DNA of 64,000 nt from Saprospiraceae bacterium (GCA_016715985.1 JADJXD010000001.1:2108001-2172000); one strand, 5' to 3'. Shown: positions 1-9,000, counted from the stretch's first letter. A program made the numbers and translations. Notes: generated by a model not told the origin, from the sequence alone.

Positions 1-540
1 GCTACTTGCCAATTGTTTTAATATATCCTGTTCCTGATCAGATTTTAAAATAACTTCAGGATACATGCCATAAATCAATCTCTTTTCAAGCTGTAGTGAA
101 GCCTCCGGAAATCCATATTTTCCTTCAAACTCCTGCCATGATACAGGCCATAAATGAAATTCCCATTTTCGTCCGGTCAATGGTTCATTTAACTGGTTTG
201 CCATCTCAAGTGCTGACGAACCGCTCAGGATAAGTTTTACATTTTTAATTCTGTCAAAGATGATTTTACTGATCAACCCGATATTTTTAATCCTTTGGGC
301 TTCATCAATAAAAACAATTTTATGTTTTCCGATTATTTGCAAGAGTCGTTTCTCACCCGCATCGGCCAGCAATAAGTGTACCTCAGGGTCATCTCCATTG
401 ATAAACAGAAATTCACCCTTCTCCCTGCATATTTTTGTGATCAATGTGGATTTGCCTACCTGTCTGGCACCAATACATATAATCACTTTATCATCAGCCC
501 AGACTTCCAGAATCCTTTTCTCCAATATCCTGTCAAACAT
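1..540 (-). CDS. AAA ATPase, DUF4143-type (partial, 3' end off window)
   Basis: First 180 codons of a reverse-strand gene that runs off the left edge. The N-terminal half of an AAA-type ATPase is visible: Walker A GARQVGKST near residues 26-34, Walker B IVFIDEAQ near 75-82 and a sensor-like LILSGSSALEM further on. This arrangement, with RQVGK and the SGSSALEM segment, is typical of the large bacterial ATPase family that carries DUF4143 at the C-terminus; that domain would lie outside the window. The ATG at 540 is chosen because a TATATTTG promoter box lies just upstream. Function is unproven; members are often found in mobile or defence contexts. Confidence 0.85.
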   Translation of the reverse strand, partial: MFDRILEKRILEVWADDKVIICIGARQVGKSTLITKICREKGEFLFINGDDPEVHLLLADAGEKRLLQIIGKHKIVFIDEAQRIKNIGLISKIIFDRIKNVKLILSGSSALEMANQLNEPLTGRKWEFHLWPVSWQEFEGKYGFPEASLQLEKRLIYGMYPEVILKSDQEQDILKQLASS

Positions 541-554
541 TTGAAAAATTTATG

Positions 555-562
555 CAAATATA
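555..562 (-). promoter_or_regulatory. Bacteroidota -7 box for the AAA ATPase gene
   Basis: TATATTTG on the reverse strand matches the TAnnTTTG consensus and ends about 14 nt before the ATG at 540. Confidence 0.5.
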
Positions 563-848
563 GGAATTAGTTCAAAATAATCCACATATTATATATAATA
601 TGATCATTATATTCCATTATTTATATATAATTATGGGATTATAATCCCTAATTTTATATATATCAAGTTTTATTCTCCACAATATTTTAATCTGCCTTCA
701 GCAACTTCACATAAAAAAGCAAAGTATAATCGCAAGTCAGCGTAGCTTCTCCAAGATTCTTACCGGATGTAATCATTGCTTATTCAAGAAAAAATGATAA
801 AAATATCTTTTGAAGATGTAAAACTTATGGTTCTAGGTGGAGAGTTGT
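563..848. other. Gene-free AT-rich spacer with small palindrome
   Basis: No convincing gene. Very AT-rich. Positions 635-648 form a perfect 14-bp palindrome GGGATTATAATCCC flanked by TA-rich runs; it may be a terminator or regulator site, but nothing ties it to a gene. Confidence 0.35.
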
Positions 849-1073
849 GATATTGTCTTCAGTAAAGGAGCTGTAAAAGAATTGAAAGTTATACCATAAA
901 AAGAACAACTAAAGATCCTTGATAAGATAGAGCAGCTAGCGGGCACATTCCCCAAAGGTTGGGTAAAAATCAAAGCTTCTAATGATGCATTATGGAGATT
1001 TCGTCAAGGAAGCTATAGGGTTTTGTATAGCATAGAATCAGAAATTAATGTAATAGCCCATAAAGACAGTTAA
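849..1073 (+). pseudogene. RelE/ParE-type toxin remnant
   Basis: Reading this stretch in one frame gives a RelE/ParE-like mRNA interferase or gyrase-toxin fold: a segment like KGAVKELKVIP, then an in-frame stop, then KEQLKILDKIEQLAG, ALWRFRQGSYRVLYSIE and a shortened end. The W-R-x-R-x-G-x-YRVLYSI pattern is the family core strand. The internal stop, lack of a start codon and loss of the usual C-terminal HR motif mark it as dead. No antitoxin is recognisable beside it. It was found by reading through the stop. Confidence 0.7.
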
Positions 1074-1126
1074 GAACTATTATTTAATTTTTAGACTGTA
1101 TTTTTCAGTTTAATTATTTATCAATG

Positions 1127-1134
1127 TATATTTG
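1127..1134 (+). promoter_or_regulatory. Bacteroidota -7 box
   Basis: TATATTTG, exact TAnnTTTG match, 20 nt before the ATG of the Asp-box T9SS protein at 1155. Confidence 0.5.
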
Positions 1135-1154
1135 TCTACCAAAACGTATCAAAT

Positions 1155-3395
1155 ATGAAATTCACTAAAATTCTGATTGTCATGGTCTTATCAACCATTA
1201 ATTTCCAAGTGATAGGACAAATTGCTACTGTCGAAAAATTAGGAAATATTTTTGAGGCAGATACAAGAAATATAGTGATTGAACCTACAGGCAGATTTAG
1301 TTATTTTGTAGATCAATCAATATTTACATCCCATGACGAAGGTCAAACCTGGAAAGAAATAAAAACTCCTTTCAAACTGCAAAATTCAACAGGAACTATT
1401 TTTGTTACCACTTATAAGGGACTAAAAAACGGTAGTAACATAGTACATACAACCCAAACAATGCATTATTTAGATGGGGAAGAATGGGTGCCGCTGAGTT
1501 TGAATGGAAATACTGTTTTTAAAAAAGGATTTTTTGTAGATGAGGATAATGTATATTTTTTCAATGACAATAATTTATATGTTTTTGATGCAAATACAAA
1601 AATAATTACACTTGTGAAGAGCTTTTCAGAGTACTGTTGTTATCAGGTGTTTATTTATAAAAACCATTTGGCTGTATTCTTAGGTTCAGGCAATTATGAA
1701 ATTTATACAAAGGACTATGGCTATATATCGTCTGTAAACAGTCTTCCATACATAACTGAAAATGGGCAATTTATAAATATAATCAGAACACATCAAGGTG
1801 AAGGAAAATATGGAAATAAAATTGATATCAGTTCAGACTATGGCAAGACTTATTCAGAGCTCTACAATAATTCAAAAGAAGAATACAGGATTATTGGCTC
1901 TATTGACGATCGGCTTTATTTTCGAGGTTTTATAACCCAAGGTGAAGCTTGGTCTAATGGTCACACTCAAGCTCGAATGGGATACATTGACGTCGGCACT
2001 GGTGAGATAATACAGATTTTTGATGGCAACAATAATAAAAGAAATAATTCACCTATGATTGTCGGTCAAAACTTGTTTCATAATATTGATGGGGCAATAA
2101 TCAAGTATCCAAATGGTGATTTTAGCGATAGACAGGTATTATTTCGAGAAAGTAATAGCCCAACCCCAATAAAAAAACTTAGAGTGACCGATGATGGTGC
2201 CTACTATGCAATGACAAAAACTTTCTTATATAAAAGTGATGATAATGGTAAACAATGGAAGCGGTTATTAAACAATTATTCCGCCGTTGATTTTGACATA
2301 AATGAAAATCAAAACCTGTATTGTATATCAAATGATCAAATATTAAAATCAACAGATCAAGGGAATTCATTTTCAACTTTGTCCATAAATTACCCGAAGG
2401 GCAATATCGATTATCCCTATGAAATAATTTGCGCTGGAGGAAAAAACCTAATTGTTAAAGGAACAGGACACTACATTAAGGGAATGGGTTTCCAGGGTTG
2501 TTTTGATTGTTATTTAAATTATCCTGATTTCATATTTACAAGTCAGAATGATGGCCTTTCCTGGGATGAAAAATATGTTTATCATTGGGGTTATCCTAAT
2601 ATATCTGCAGCTGAGATTTATAGATATCCAAGTAATATAGCCATCCAATCGTCTTATTATTTATCAAACAGTAGCCAATTATTATTTTTGGATAATAATC
2701 AATTCTCTATTGTTGACAAAACTAATTTCGAGCAAATCAACACATCTCTTCCATTCGGTAGTTGGCCTAACGATAAGTATGGCTTATCAATTAAAGGCGA
2801 TATCATCAAAAATACTAAAGGGCAAATTAGTTATTCTAAAGATTCAGGAATTACATATCAGGACCTAAGTGCTACAAACCATGGAAAAATTTATCCGGGA
2901 TTCAGTCCTGAATCATTATTTATTATTTCAGAAGAAGATAACTCCAAGGGATCATTATCTTTCCAATATAATTATAATACCCCTTTTGTGCCATTATCAG
3001 TAATATTAAAAGATTCCTGGCAAGTAATATTGGATTCTTTTGATACTGTATACACAGATGGCTGGTCAAATTACTTATTTTCAGATAGTAATTGCTACAA
3101 AATTGAGACAATTGACATCAATAGTAAGGCATTAGACGAAGAAGTTAAAATTTTCAATAACTTCTATAAAATTTACCCAAACCCGGTTTCTGAAACGCTC
3201 ACCATTAATAAAATTAATGATAATTCATCTAAAACTCAAATCAAGATATTTAATAATAAACTAAAATTAATCAATAGTATTGATTTTGAAAAAGATAATT
3301 TTCAAATGGACACAAAAGAACTTTTACCTGGAATTTATTACATTATATTTTCCAATCATAATGGTTCTTTTGGAAGTAAATTTATTAAGATTTGA
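1155..3395 (+). CDS. Secreted Asp-box (BNR) beta-propeller protein with T9SS sorting domain
   Basis: 746-residue exported protein. Residues 1-22 form a signal peptide ending VIGQ. The body contains about six Asp-box repeats of the S-x-D-x-G-x-x-W type, for example TSHDEGQTWKEI, SSDYGKTYSEL, KSDDNGKQWKRL and TSQNDGLSWDEK, which indicates a sialidase-like or Vps10-like beta-propeller. The last ~75 residues, starting at IYPNPVSETL and ending KFIKI, are a type A T9SS C-terminal sorting domain, so the protein is probably exported across the outer membrane and released or surface anchored. No catalytic residues of sialidases can be identified, so an enzymatic role is not claimed. It stands alone with its own promoter box. 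Confidence 0.85.
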   Translation: MKFTKILIVMVLSTINFQVIGQIATVEKLGNIFEADTRNIVIEPTGRFSYFVDQSIFTSHDEGQTWKEIKTPFKLQNSTGTIFVTTYKGLKNGSNIVHTTQTMHYLDGEEWVPLSLNGNTVFKKGFFVDEDNVYFFNDNNLYVFDANTKIITLVKSFSEYCCYQVFIYKNHLAVFLGSGNYEIYTKDYGYISSVNSLPYITENGQFINIIRTHQGEGKYGNKIDISSDYGKTYSELYNNSKEEYRIIGSIDDRLYFRGFITQGEAWSNGHTQARMGYIDVGTGEIIQIFDGNNNKRNNSPMIVGQNLFHNIDGAIIKYPNGDFSDRQVLFRESNSPTPIKKLRVTDDGAYYAMTKTFLYKSDDNGKQWKRLLNNYSAVDFDINENQNLYCISNDQILKSTDQGNSFSTLSINYPKGNIDYPYEIICAGGKNLIVKGTGHYIKGMGFQGCFDCYLNYPDFIFTSQNDGLSWDEKYVYHWGYPNISAAEIYRYPSNIAIQSSYYLSNSSQLLFLDNNQFSIVDKTNFEQINTSLPFGSWPNDKYGLSIKGDIIKNTKGQISYSKDSGITYQDLSATNHGKIYPGFSPESLFIISEEDNSKGSLSFQYNYNTPFVPLSVILKDSWQVILDSFDTVYTDGWSNYLFSDSNCYKIETIDINSKALDEEVKIFNNFYKIYPNPVSETLTINKINDNSSKTQIKIFNNKLKLINSIDFEKDNFQMDTKELLPGIYYIIFSNHNGSFGSKFIKI

Positions 3396-3432
3396 TTTAG
3401 TCACAGAATTCAAAATAGCTCAGCAAAAGCTA

Positions 3433-3491
3433 ATCAATACCTCCCCGCCCGTAAAAAAGGTAGCTTCTCCATCTTGCTGACTTCCAGACTT
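3433..3491 (-). pseudogene. Remnant A of a dnaE2 3' end
   Basis: On the reverse strand this reads SLEVSKMEKLPF, matching the last residues of the DnaE2 encoded at 6055-8994, and the DNA aligns over about 57 bp at roughly 80% identity (both include TCAATACCTCCC at the stop end). The rest of the gene is absent here; the next piece of the same gene appears at 3795-3849 on the far side of the small antitoxin gene. Confidence 0.75.
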
Positions 3492-3564
3492 GTATAATTT
3501 CAAGTCCAAACATTGAACTATTCAAGAATAACTTGCATTAAATCTAAGTAATAAAAATAACTTT

Positions 3565-3789
3565 ATGAATGTGCAGTATATCACGGACGATACCGGCAAA
3601 ACTACTGGTGTTTTTATTCCTATCTCGGACTGGAACGGATTGAAATCCAAATATACAGAAATTAATGAAGAAAGCATCATTCCCGAATTTCATAAGGAAG
3701 TTGTTAGAAGCAGAATGGCCGAATACGATAAAAATCCTGAGATGGGATTGGATTATGATGAAGTGATGACTGAACTAAAAAGCGAGTAA
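3565..3789 (+). CDS. Orphan antitoxin-like protein
   Basis: 74 residues. The N-terminal part, VQYITDDTGKTTGVFIPI followed by W and a charged C-terminal helix, resembles antitoxins that precede RelE/ParE toxins in Bacteroidota (Phd/YefM-like or addiction-module component). There is no toxin gene downstream: the stop codon is followed within 6 nt by a fragment of a dnaE2 gene. It lies between the two dnaE2 remnants, so it appears to have arrived by insertion. Family assignment is tentative. Confidence 0.6.
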   Translation: MNVQYITDDTGKTTGVFIPISDWNGLKSKYTEINEESIIPEFHKEVVRSRMAEYDKNPEMGLDYDEVMTELKSE

Positions 3790-3794
3790 CGCAT

Positions 3795-3849
3795 TTTACT
3801 CACTTCCAGGCTTGCGAAGCCAAAATCATTGACTATCTTGCCGAGTACA
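3795..3849 (-). pseudogene. Remnant B of a dnaE2 3' end
   Basis: Reverse strand reads VLGKIVNDFGFASLEVSKM, almost identical to VLGKVVDDFGFASLEVSKM near the end of the intact DnaE2 (6055-8994). It overlaps remnant A by the SLEVSKM segment, so the two pieces together represent one 3' end split by a ~300-bp insert carrying the antitoxin, with a short duplication at the break. Confidence 0.75.
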
Positions 3850-3887
3850 AGCAGGAGGTTTTTCTAAGCAAATTTAGGTATAGTCAA

Positions 3888-3930
3888 CAAATAATTCACA
3901 ATTCATGAATCATGAATTGTGAATTATTTG
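3888..3930. promoter_or_regulatory. Perfect 43-bp palindrome, candidate operator
   Basis: Two perfect 21-bp arms (3888-3908 and 3910-3930) around a single central base at 3909. It abuts the -7 promoter box and ends 12 nt before the start codon of an HTH protein, the position expected of an autoregulatory operator. In RNA it would form a hairpin, but the promoter lies downstream of it, so a DNA-binding site is more likely. Confidence 0.75.
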
Positions 3931-3938
3931 TATCTTTG
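3931..3938 (+). promoter_or_regulatory. Bacteroidota -7 box, leaderless start
   Basis: TATCTTTG matches TAnnTTTG and lies only 4 nt before the ATG at 3943. Transcription would begin at or next to the start codon, giving a leaderless mRNA. It directly follows the palindrome, so a repressor bound there would block the promoter. Confidence 0.6.
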
Positions 3939-3942
3939 TGTT

Positions 3943-4434
3943 ATGAAAAGGCAAGATGTATTAATCTTAATTTGGCTTTGTTTACAAAACAAAAAACCAT
4001 CACAAAAGGAAATCTCTGAGAAATTGGATATTAGCCGAGCAGCGGTATCTTATTCCATAGATCGATGTATAGGTCTAAATATATTGGACAAAAAAAAATA
4101 TCAGGTGAGAAAACAGGCGTTACTAGAGTTTATTTTCTATGGATTGCCTTACATTTATCCAGCTACGACAGGTAGTATTGTAAAAGGAATTCCTACCGGT
4201 GCAAGTGCCTACCCACTTAATCAATCATTTTCACTAGATCCTGGGTATGTATGGCCAACTGAAAATGCTACACATTCAGGAATGGAAATAGAGCCACTTT
4301 ACCCTTCCATCCCTGCGGTAGTGCTCAAAGAGCCACTTCTTTATGAAGTTTGTGCTCTTGTAGATGCTATAAGAATAGGCCACACAAGAGAAAAGGTGGA
4401 AGCATATAGACTCCTAAAGGAAATAATAAAATGA
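3943..4434 (+). CDS. Winged-HTH partner (putative antitoxin) of nucleotidyltransferase
   Basis: 163 residues from the ATG at 3943; an upstream in-frame ATG at 3919 is rejected because it lies inside the palindrome and before the promoter box. Residues ~15-50 (SQKEISEKLDISRAAVSYSI) form a MarR/ArsR-like HTH. The rest is a conserved-looking region with no family I recognise. The stop overlaps the start of the next gene in an ATGA, so translation is coupled. By analogy with AbiEi/AbiEii-type modules, in which a DNA-binding antitoxin precedes a nucleotidyltransferase toxin, it is probably the autorepressing antitoxin; this is inference. Confidence 0.7.
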   Translation: MKRQDVLILIWLCLQNKKPSQKEISEKLDISRAAVSYSIDRCIGLNILDKKKYQVRKQALLEFIFYGLPYIYPATTGSIVKGIPTGASAYPLNQSFSLDPGYVWPTENATHSGMEIEPLYPSIPAVVLKEPLLYEVCALVDAIRIGHTREKVEAYRLLKEIIK

Positions 4435-5135
4435 GTCACCATCACAATCTGTTGAGAATAGCTGTAGTAGCAAAAGCACTTGCTGAGCTAAATACAGATG
4501 TAGTCTTTGTGGGTGGAGCTGTTGTCTCGTTATACAGTCAAAAACCACATCTGATAGATCTAAGGGTGACGGATGATATTGATGTCATAATTGAAATTGC
4601 CAACAGGGGAAAATATATATTATTACAGGAAAGGTTGAGAACATTAGGGTTTACTGAAGACGCTGAGTCAAATATAATTTGCAGATGGAAGGTGCAAGGT
4701 ATTATTGTTGATATCATGCCAAATGATGCCGACATACTTGGCTTTTCCAACCCATGGTATGATGAAGGATATAGAAACAGAATAAAAACATCTGCAAGGG
4801 ACCAAGAAATACAAATTTTTACGGCTCCATATTTTATCGCATCCAAGATAGCTGCACTCAATTCCAGATTGGATGGTGATCGATTGTTTGATTGGAGGTG
4901 GAGCAGGGATTTTGAAGATATAATGAAAATCATTTCAGAAATAGATCTATTTCATAAAAGTACATTTATGTCTAAAGAATTAAAATTGTTCATTAAAGAA
5001 GCTTTCGACAGTTTTCGCAGAGACTTAAATTTTCTTGAAGAAGCCATTTCGGCCAACTTGAGACCTCCATTTTATACAGATCGTGATATCGAACTTATTA
5101 TAGATAAAATAAACCTTATTGCTGATGAACTGTAG
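4431..5135 (+). CDS. AbiEii-like nucleotidyltransferase (putative toxin)
   Basis: 234 residues with the pol-beta nucleotidyltransferase core: GGA at residues ~28-30, then TDDIDV carrying the two metal-binding aspartates and a third acidic strand VDIMPND. A later K-x-A-A segment plus RDFEDI resembles the C-terminal part of AbiEii-type proteins. All catalytic acidic residues appear present, so the protein should be active as a nucleotidyltransferase. It is translationally coupled to the HTH gene. Known relatives (AbiEii, MenT) modify tRNA or otherwise stop growth; the actual substrate here is unknown. Confidence 0.75.
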   Translation: MSHHHNLLRIAVVAKALAELNTDVVFVGGAVVSLYSQKPHLIDLRVTDDIDVIIEIANRGKYILLQERLRTLGFTEDAESNIICRWKVQGIIVDIMPNDADILGFSNPWYDEGYRNRIKTSARDQEIQIFTAPYFIASKIAALNSRLDGDRLFDWRWSRDFEDIMKIISEIDLFHKSTFMSKELKLFIKEAFDSFRRDLNFLEEAISANLRPPFYTDRDIELIIDKINLIADEL

Positions 5136-5949
5136 AATTGTTTTAATTGTATTTATCTTTTGGTTCAGTATAACTTTTATTTTGTCTATCAGTTCGTGCA
5201 AGCCAGTGAATGACACTAAAACTGAAGTTCCAGTAGTAAATTGGGACACAGCTGTGACACAAATTATAATTCAAGAAGCACCCACAAATTCAACAGATAA
5301 AAATCCAGAAATACTATCTGTTACTTTTGATTTTACATCTAAGAAAGGTGTTTTTTTGGATTCAATACAATTATATAGATGTGATTCAAATGACGATTAT
5401 GAATCATTTTTTCATTTTTATCATAAAGGGAAAAGATACACACAGGAAATATACTTTGCAGGAATAGATGACCACTTTTCAATCAAACACATGAATAAAA
5501 ATAAATATCTTGATATCGTATATAAAAATATCAGTGCATCTGGACAAGGATGTTTGTCACAGGACATATTTGTTTTTGATCCTGTTTTAAAAAAATATTT
5601 GAGAAATGGGCACTTATCTACTGAGTGTTATTTGAGTTATAATCATAAACATAATGTGTATTCCGGTTATTCGAGAGGAGGTGGACAAACCGGCCCTTGG
5701 CACTATTACCTATTTAAATTGCAGAAAGACACAATTTCTATCTTTGAGAGTTTAACACTAGAGAGAAATGTCACCTGTTTGGATTCTCTCTGCAATGATG
5801 TTATAATAAATTGGAAATATACTCATTTTTGCAAGGGAGATACTATTGTTTATGAAAACTTAGATAAATCTAAAGTAAATGAGAACATATGGATGAGTCA
5901 ATCATACAATCCTAATACAAGATGCCAATTTATCAAACGAAATAAATAG
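5125..5949 (+). CDS. Putative lipoprotein
   Basis: About 274 residues. The N-terminus is a hydrophobic stretch followed by a lipobox-like SISSCKP, so it is probably a lipid-anchored periplasmic or outer-membrane protein. No domain is recognised; the body is rich in aromatic and charged residues and has several cysteines. The start overlaps the 3' end of the nucleotidyltransferase gene by 11 bp (17 bp if the ATG at 5119 is used), suggesting co-transcription with the module above, although a functional link is not evident. Confidence 0.65.
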   Translation: MNCRIVLIVFIFWFSITFILSISSCKPVNDTKTEVPVVNWDTAVTQIIIQEAPTNSTDKNPEILSVTFDFTSKKGVFLDSIQLYRCDSNDDYESFFHFYHKGKRYTQEIYFAGIDDHFSIKHMNKNKYLDIVYKNISASGQGCLSQDIFVFDPVLKKYLRNGHLSTECYLSYNHKHNVYSGYSRGGGQTGPWHYYLFKLQKDTISIFESLTLERNVTCLDSLCNDVIINWKYTHFCKGDTIVYENLDKSKVNENIWMSQSYNPNTRCQFIKRNK

Positions 5950-5997
5950 CATTCCCAAACATCATCAAATAAATAGCCAACTCCAACAACATCCAAT

Positions 5998-6054
5998 TAT
6001 TCGTCATTCCCAATTCCCAATTCTACATTCGTAATTCTACATTCATAATTCCCC
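5998..6054. repeat. TAATTCTACATTC short direct repeats at dnaE2 3' side
   Basis: Iterated words such as CAATTC, CTACATTC and GTAATTC fill the spacer between the lipoprotein and dnaE2 stop codons. The same words recur at 9001-9068, 9449-9480 and 49109-49140, always beside dnaE2 or dinB or the small gene next to them. Confidence 0.55.
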
Positions 6055-8994
6055 TCAATACCTCCCATCCTTCACAAAAGGCAACTTCTCCATCTTGCTC
6101 ACTTCGAGACTCGCGAAACCAAAATCATCGACGACCTTACCTAGCACGATGTAGCAACCTTTGCCCTGAAATGCGTAGGCTTTCAGGCTCGGCGGGAAGT
6201 GTACCGTGTCAAAGAAATGTCCATCGACGTCGGTCATCGTGCCAAAATTCATGAGATCGCCTTTGGATGTGGTGACCCACTTACGGCAAACGTAGTAACC
6301 GACCATACGGACCGTCTTGCCGATGTAGTCTTTCATTTGGGTGGCTCTGATGTCTCCTCTGAACTTGGTCTGCAAGAGATCAAAAGGATTGCAGAGCGGA
6401 AATCCCAGAAGCTCGATTTCGTCAAAGGATTGCTCGTGTTCCGTCTCTGAAAGTATCGGTAGCGAGAAATTTTCCGGTTCCGTGTCAAAGAGCATCTCAC
6501 CGGCGTAGGCGTGTTTGATGAGTGGATTATGGACGGCATTTTTTTCCCACATGAGTTCGTACTTGTTCATACCTGTGAAGCGGAAAGCACCGATGCGAAT
6601 GAGGATCTCGAGTTGCTCCTTGGAGATATTGATGCGATGGGCGAAGTCTTTCAGGCTGCGATAGTCGCCGTGCAGTTGCCGTTCCTCGACGATGGCATGG
6701 GAGAGTTTTTGCTCCAGATTGGCCAGATGGACGAATCCTATATAGATTGTCGTACCATAGATATTGGTGTAGTAAGTGGAATTATTGACGCAAGGTGCTT
6801 CTATCTTGGCACCACACATGCGGGCTTCATGTACGTACTGCTCGGTACTGTAGAATCCACCGAAATTATTGATCACGGCGGTCATAAACTCAAGTGGATA
6901 GTAGGTCTTGAGATACAAACTCTGGAAGGACTCTGCCGCAAAACTGGCCGAGTGCGCCTTGCAGAAGGAGTAACCACTGAAACTCTCGATCTGTCGCCAT
7001 ACTTCTTTGCTGAGTTCATCGGGATAACCACGCTCTTTGCAGTTTTTAAAATATTTCTCTTGCAATCGGTAGAAAGTGTCCGAACTCTTCTTTTTGCCGG
7101 TCATGATACGTCGCAGCACGTCCGACTCATCAAGATCAAGCCCCGAGAAGTGATGGACAATCTTCATCACATCTTCCTGATAGACCATGACGCCATACGT
7201 CTCACCTAGATGCTCCTCAAACACTGGGTGAAGATAGGTGTAACTATCTGGCTTGTGAAATCGCTGTATGTACTCACGCATCATGCCCGACTGCGCTACG
7301 CCCGGACGTATGATCGAACTGGCAGCCACGAGGTGTATATAATTGTCGCATCGCAACTTGTGGAGCAGACCACGCATAGCAGGTGACTCTATGTAGAAGC
7401 AGCCGATGCAGTGACCGGAACGCAGTTGGGTCTTGACCTTCAGGTCTTCTTTGATCAGCGCTACATTGTGTACGTCGATGGCTTTGCCTTGGTTCTGTTT
7501 GACGAGATCTACAGCGTCTTTGATGTGGCCGAGACCTCTCTGCGAGAGCACATCGTATTTGTGGTATTCGAGATCTTCGGCACCGTACATATCGAAATGT
7601 ACGATAGGAAATCCCTTGGGCATCATCAGAAGTGCGGTATGATAATTAAGTGGCTTTTCGCTGATGAGAATACCACCGGCGTGAATGGAGAGATAATTGG
7701 GAAACTTCTCAATCATCTTACCATACTTAAAGATGTGTTTGGCAAATGGATGATGTTTGTCCATGGCCATGGGTTCGTCCACGATAGTGTCTATGTCCGC
7801 TTTGGGCAGACCGAGCACTTTACCGAGTTCGCGGATGATGGATTTGCCCTTGAAGGTATTGTACGTAGCAAGCAAGGCAGTATGTTCTTTGCCGTATCGC
7901 TTGAAGATGTAGTCAGTGACATCATCACGGTTATTCCACGAAAAGTCGATGTCAAAATCCGGTGGTGAAGACCGATGTGGATTGATAAATCGCTCAAAAT
8001 ACAGGTCCAGCTCGAGTGGATCTACATCGGTGATATTGAGATTATAGGCCACGATAGAGTTGGCACCTGATCCGCGTCCTACGTGAAAATAACCGACTGA
8101 GTGTGCGTATCGGACGATGTCCCAAGTAATGAGGAAGTAGGCACAGAATCCCATTTGTTGGATGACTTTGAGCTCCCGGAGTGTCCGTTCCATCGCTTTT
8201 TTATGCTTATCGCCGAAGCGTCTTTTACAACCACTAGTGGCGAGTTTGGCCAGCAACTTGAAGTCGTCTTCAGCATCACCGGTAAAAGTACGACGATTGT
8301 GAAACTTACTTGCCTCCATCTTTGTATGGCAAGTGTCCAGGATATGCTGCGTATTGGCGATGATGTGCGGATACTGTTGGAATACTTTTTCGAGATGACC
8401 TTTTGGGTAAAAAATCTCTGATGACTTGGCACAGTCTTTGGCATCTAGCTTACCGATGACGATGTTGAGATCGATACAGCGAAGTAGTTTGTGCGCCTTA
8501 AACGCATCCTGATCTGCGAAGGTTACGGGACTGAAAATGACGAGTTTGTCAGGATAATTTTTGAGATAAGATGAATATAGATGGTTGACTTCTTCGGGTC
8601 TGACGCCGGCGTATTCGTACTCACGGAGTAGCTCTACGCCTTTGGGCAGTTTGCGATAGATGATGTAGCAATGCCGGAGTTCAGGTGCTTCTTTGGGTAA
8701 TGGTTCACCGGTGAGCGATGATTCTGTGAGTAAGGAACAAAGTTCTCGCCATCCTTCATCATTGCGGGCGATACCGAGGTAAAGAAATTCATTGTCCTGA
8801 CGAAATTCTATACCTAAGATCGGTTTAATGCCATGCTCACGGCAGGCTCTCACAAACTGAAAAGCCGCTGAAGTATTATTGATATCCGACAAAACGAGAC
8901 ACTCTACGCCATAAGACTTAGCGATGCCAGGCAGATCTTCGGGTGCGAAGGTGCCGTAGCGGAGAGAGAAGTATGAGTGACAGTTGAGAAACAT
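6055..8994 (-). CDS. dnaE2: Error-prone DNA polymerase III alpha subunit DnaE2/ImuC
   Basis: 979-residue C-family polymerase of the short, error-prone DnaE2 type. The N-terminal PHP domain begins FLNCHSYFSLRYGTF, with some metal-ligand positions apparently lost. The polymerase core includes GRGSGANSIVAY near residues 307-318 and PPDFDIDF at 344-351, which carries the catalytic aspartates. A C-terminal OB-fold-like region (KTVRMVGYYVCRKWV) follows. Function: translesion synthesis during DNA damage, usually with a Y-family polymerase and under LexA-like control. GC is higher than in neighbours. The Y-family partner and an S24 regulator lie about 39-46 kb away instead of adjacent. Confidence 0.93.
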   Translation of the reverse strand: MFLNCHSYFSLRYGTFAPEDLPGIAKSYGVECLVLSDINNTSAAFQFVRACREHGIKPILGIEFRQDNEFLYLGIARNDEGWRELCSLLTESSLTGEPLPKEAPELRHCYIIYRKLPKGVELLREYEYAGVRPEEVNHLYSSYLKNYPDKLVIFSPVTFADQDAFKAHKLLRCIDLNIVIGKLDAKDCAKSSEIFYPKGHLEKVFQQYPHIIANTQHILDTCHTKMEASKFHNRRTFTGDAEDDFKLLAKLATSGCKRRFGDKHKKAMERTLRELKVIQQMGFCAYFLITWDIVRYAHSVGYFHVGRGSGANSIVAYNLNITDVDPLELDLYFERFINPHRSSPPDFDIDFSWNNRDDVTDYIFKRYGKEHTALLATYNTFKGKSIIRELGKVLGLPKADIDTIVDEPMAMDKHHPFAKHIFKYGKMIEKFPNYLSIHAGGILISEKPLNYHTALLMMPKGFPIVHFDMYGAEDLEYHKYDVLSQRGLGHIKDAVDLVKQNQGKAIDVHNVALIKEDLKVKTQLRSGHCIGCFYIESPAMRGLLHKLRCDNYIHLVAASSIIRPGVAQSGMMREYIQRFHKPDSYTYLHPVFEEHLGETYGVMVYQEDVMKIVHHFSGLDLDESDVLRRIMTGKKKSSDTFYRLQEKYFKNCKERGYPDELSKEVWRQIESFSGYSFCKAHSASFAAESFQSLYLKTYYPLEFMTAVINNFGGFYSTEQYVHEARMCGAKIEAPCVNNSTYYTNIYGTTIYIGFVHLANLEQKLSHAIVEERQLHGDYRSLKDFAHRINISKEQLEILIRIGAFRFTGMNKYELMWEKNAVHNPLIKHAYAGEMLFDTEPENFSLPILSETEHEQSFDEIELLGFPLCNPFDLLQTKFRGDIRATQMKDYIGKTVRMVGYYVCRKWVTTSKGDLMNFGTMTDVDGHFFDTVHFPPSLKAYAFQGKGCYIVLGKVVDDFGFASLEVSKMEKLPFVKDGRY

Positions 8995-9000
8995 TACTTA

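Noticed and set aside
6511..7209. Long forward-strand open frames inside dnaE2
   Set aside because: Antisense shadows of a clearly coding reverse-strand gene with higher GC.
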